The notes under the pieces are model-generated. The model did no database searches, was not told the origin of the DNA, and saw only the letters and a program-made list of their open reading frames with translations. A stretch of 64,000 bases of DNA from Bacillus sp. FSL K6-3431 (lineage in GTDB: Bacteria > Bacillota > Bacilli > Bacillales > Bacillaceae_C): assembly GCF_038002605.1 (NCBI RefSeq), contig NZ_JBBOCT010000001.1, positions 310,001 through 374,000 on the forward strand, given 5' to 3'. The position numbers and the translations under genes were made by a program. This document shows positions 63,150 to 64,000 of the stretch, in pieces (position 1 is the first letter of the stretch; each line of letters begins with the position of its first letter).

Positions 63150-63405
63150 TTATCCCACTAGCTCAGAATAGTTTACTGTTTTTGTCGATGCACATAGTGC
63201 CCCTAAGCGATGGAACCATTCACCTTTAAATTTCCTTCGATTAAATTGTAAGATTGAAGATGCTTTGAGCCGAGTCCGTGATATGTTCCACCAATAAATG
63301 CCTTAGCATTTGAAATAACAGTGTGTAGCAAATGGAGATGATCTGGACTTTCTTTGGCATTGTATACTTGATACTCATAACATCTTCTGCATAAAGTTTG
63401 GTTTA
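63150..63405 (-). pseudogene. ISXO2-like (IS1595 family) transposase C-terminal relic
   Basis: The minus strand reads TLCRRCYEYQVYNAKESPDH and LHLLHTVISNAKAFIGGTYH, then GLGSKHLQSY. After a small deletion and frameshift it reads FNRRKFKGEWFHRLGALCAS and TKTVNYSELVG before a stop. The HTVISNAKAFI-GTYHG and FNRRK blocks are signatures of the ISXO2-like DDE transposases. No terminal repeats were located. Confidence 0.75.
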
Positions 63406-63458
63406 GACTTTCTTGTCTTTATACAGCTAAAAGCGCCATATGTATCAAGGGTTTAAAA

Positions 63459-63520
63459 GTGAATGTAATTCGTCCTTAGTGAATGTAAATTGAATGTAAT
63501 TTACCATGGTGAATGTAATC
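63459..63520. repeat. Four copies of GTGAATGTAAT-like repeats
   Basis: Copies begin at 63459, 63479, 63490 and 63509 (variants of GTGAATGTAATT), with 20, 11 and 19 bp between starts. All have the same orientation and lie outside genes. Confidence 0.5.
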
Positions 63521-63695
63521 TGACTTTAAAAATCATAAAAATCTGTAGAAGTTCATAGAAGGAAATTCCTCACAAACGCCATCAAATCAAGCATTCCCCT
63601 TTTTTCATATCAGTCCATAGAAATCTGTAACATCCAGCCTCAAAGAAATAAAGGTAGCCGACTATTTAGATCATGCTGAAAACAGGGATATTTCC

Positions 63696-63887
63696 GTGCT
63701 AACTCTAATAAATGATATAGACTATGAAGAAGGATTAGAGAAAATTAGATATGACTTAGCAAAAAATCCTAACAAAACCATCGTTACTGATTTTGCTGAA
63801 CTATTTTGCATTGCAAAAAAATCTAATACCTTTAAGCACATATTCATACAAATTAATGGGAGTGACGTAATTGAATATGATTTGTGA
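63696..63887 (+). CDS. Small hypothetical protein
   Basis: 63 residues from GTG (AGGGAT a little upstream). The frame remains open for about 25 codons before it, without an ATG. LTLINDIDYEEGLEKIRYDL, AKNPNKTIVTDFAELFCIAK: mixed alpha/beta, acidic, family unknown. It overlaps the next gene by 11 bp, suggesting translational coupling. Confidence 0.5.
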   Translation: MLTLINDIDYEEGLEKIRYDLAKNPNKTIVTDFAELFCIAKKSNTFKHIFIQINGSDVIEYDL

Positions 63888-64000
63888 GTCTGATAAATTG
63901 GATGATTATTTACTTGAATTAAAAGAGGTTAATTATTCTAATCCTCTAATTGTAGCTAAAGTGGATGAACTTTTCGACCCTTCTCAAACAGACCTTGAAA
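63877..64000 (+). CDS. Start of a transglutaminase-like protein (runs off the window)
   Basis: ATG 63877 with GGGAGTGACG upstream. The 41 visible residues (MICESDKLDDYLLELKEVNY, VAKVDELFDPSQTDLE) resemble the N-terminus of Bacillus transglutaminase-like domain proteins as I recall them. The catalytic domain would lie beyond the edge, so the family call is tentative. Confidence 0.5.
   Translation, partial: MICESDKLDDYLLELKEVNYSNPLIVAKVDELFDPSQTDLE

Noticed and set aside
63459..63520. Possible CRISPR remnant
   Set aside because: Units are 11-12 bp, spacing is irregular and short, and no cas gene is nearby.

Overview
The window is AT-rich chromosomal DNA from a spore-forming member of the Bacillaceae. 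The evidence is an H-type small acid-soluble spore protein gene (sspH, 4028), a complete GerA-type germinant receptor cluster (33390-38777), a YlxY-type polysaccharide deacetylase, strong AGGAGG-like ribosome binding sites with many GTG/TTG starts, and a GC-rich structured intergenic repeat (29054-29171) of a kind I recall from Bacillaceae. I see no rRNA, tRNA, CRISPR array or intact insertion sequence.

Layout. 1-4.9 kb: end of a VOC-fold gene, a MerR/SRPBCC pair whose MerR gene has an in-frame stop, a DUF3219 gene, an LLM oxidoreductase, a HAD phosphatase, sspH and a divergent uracil-DNA glycosylase. 5-8.7 kb: mostly decayed DNA with a SurA-N lipoprotein, a Tn554 tnpC relic fused to another gene, a beheaded response regulator and a dense run of inverted repeats. 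8.8-16.9 kb: an MHS-family transporter, relics of rhodanese, DUF6463-like and Nudix genes, an enolase-superfamily enzyme, an IS3::Tn554 chimera, then a WYL regulator and a DJ-1/PfpI protein. 17-25 kb: a CD3324-type gene, broken GNAT and aldo/keto reductase genes, maa, a ROK regulator with an MFS transporter, and a zinc alcohol dehydrogenase.

25.5-32.9 kb: a response regulator/histidine kinase pair and a matching ATPase/FtsX-permease pair that look like one ancestral sensing and export module. They are now separated by about 2.3 kb carrying alkD and a hypothetical gene, and the interruption is bordered by two copies of the same regulatory motif. 33-39 kb: the germinant receptor cluster, minus strand, order A, D-like, C, small two-TM protein, B. 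39-45.2 kb: relics, ylxY, hypothetical membrane proteins and a degraded phage or plasmid replication module with a truncated DnaB-like helicase. 45.5-53.4 kb: membrane proteins, a PQQ-type sugar dehydrogenase, an acetolactate-synthase-like enzyme, a PadR/HAAS/DUF4173 operon and a large permease. 53.8-57.3 kb: a P-loop kinase and an ECF sigma / anti-sigma (DUF3600) / LCP operon. 57.5-64 kb: methyltransferase and integrase relics, then a TetR-controlled redox cluster (broken SDR gene, LLM monooxygenase, DoxX, SDR, FMN reductase), an ISXO2-type transposase relic and the start of a transglutaminase-like gene.

Two themes stand out. Pseudogenes are frequent, caused by short exact tandem duplications, homopolymer indels and single stops; some could be sequencing errors, but truncated and chimeric elements argue for real decay of an accessory region. 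Several regulators also have readable operators: a MerR-type long-spacer promoter, TetR, PadR and OmpR-type direct repeats. All functional names come from reading the sequence and recalled family features; no database search was run.
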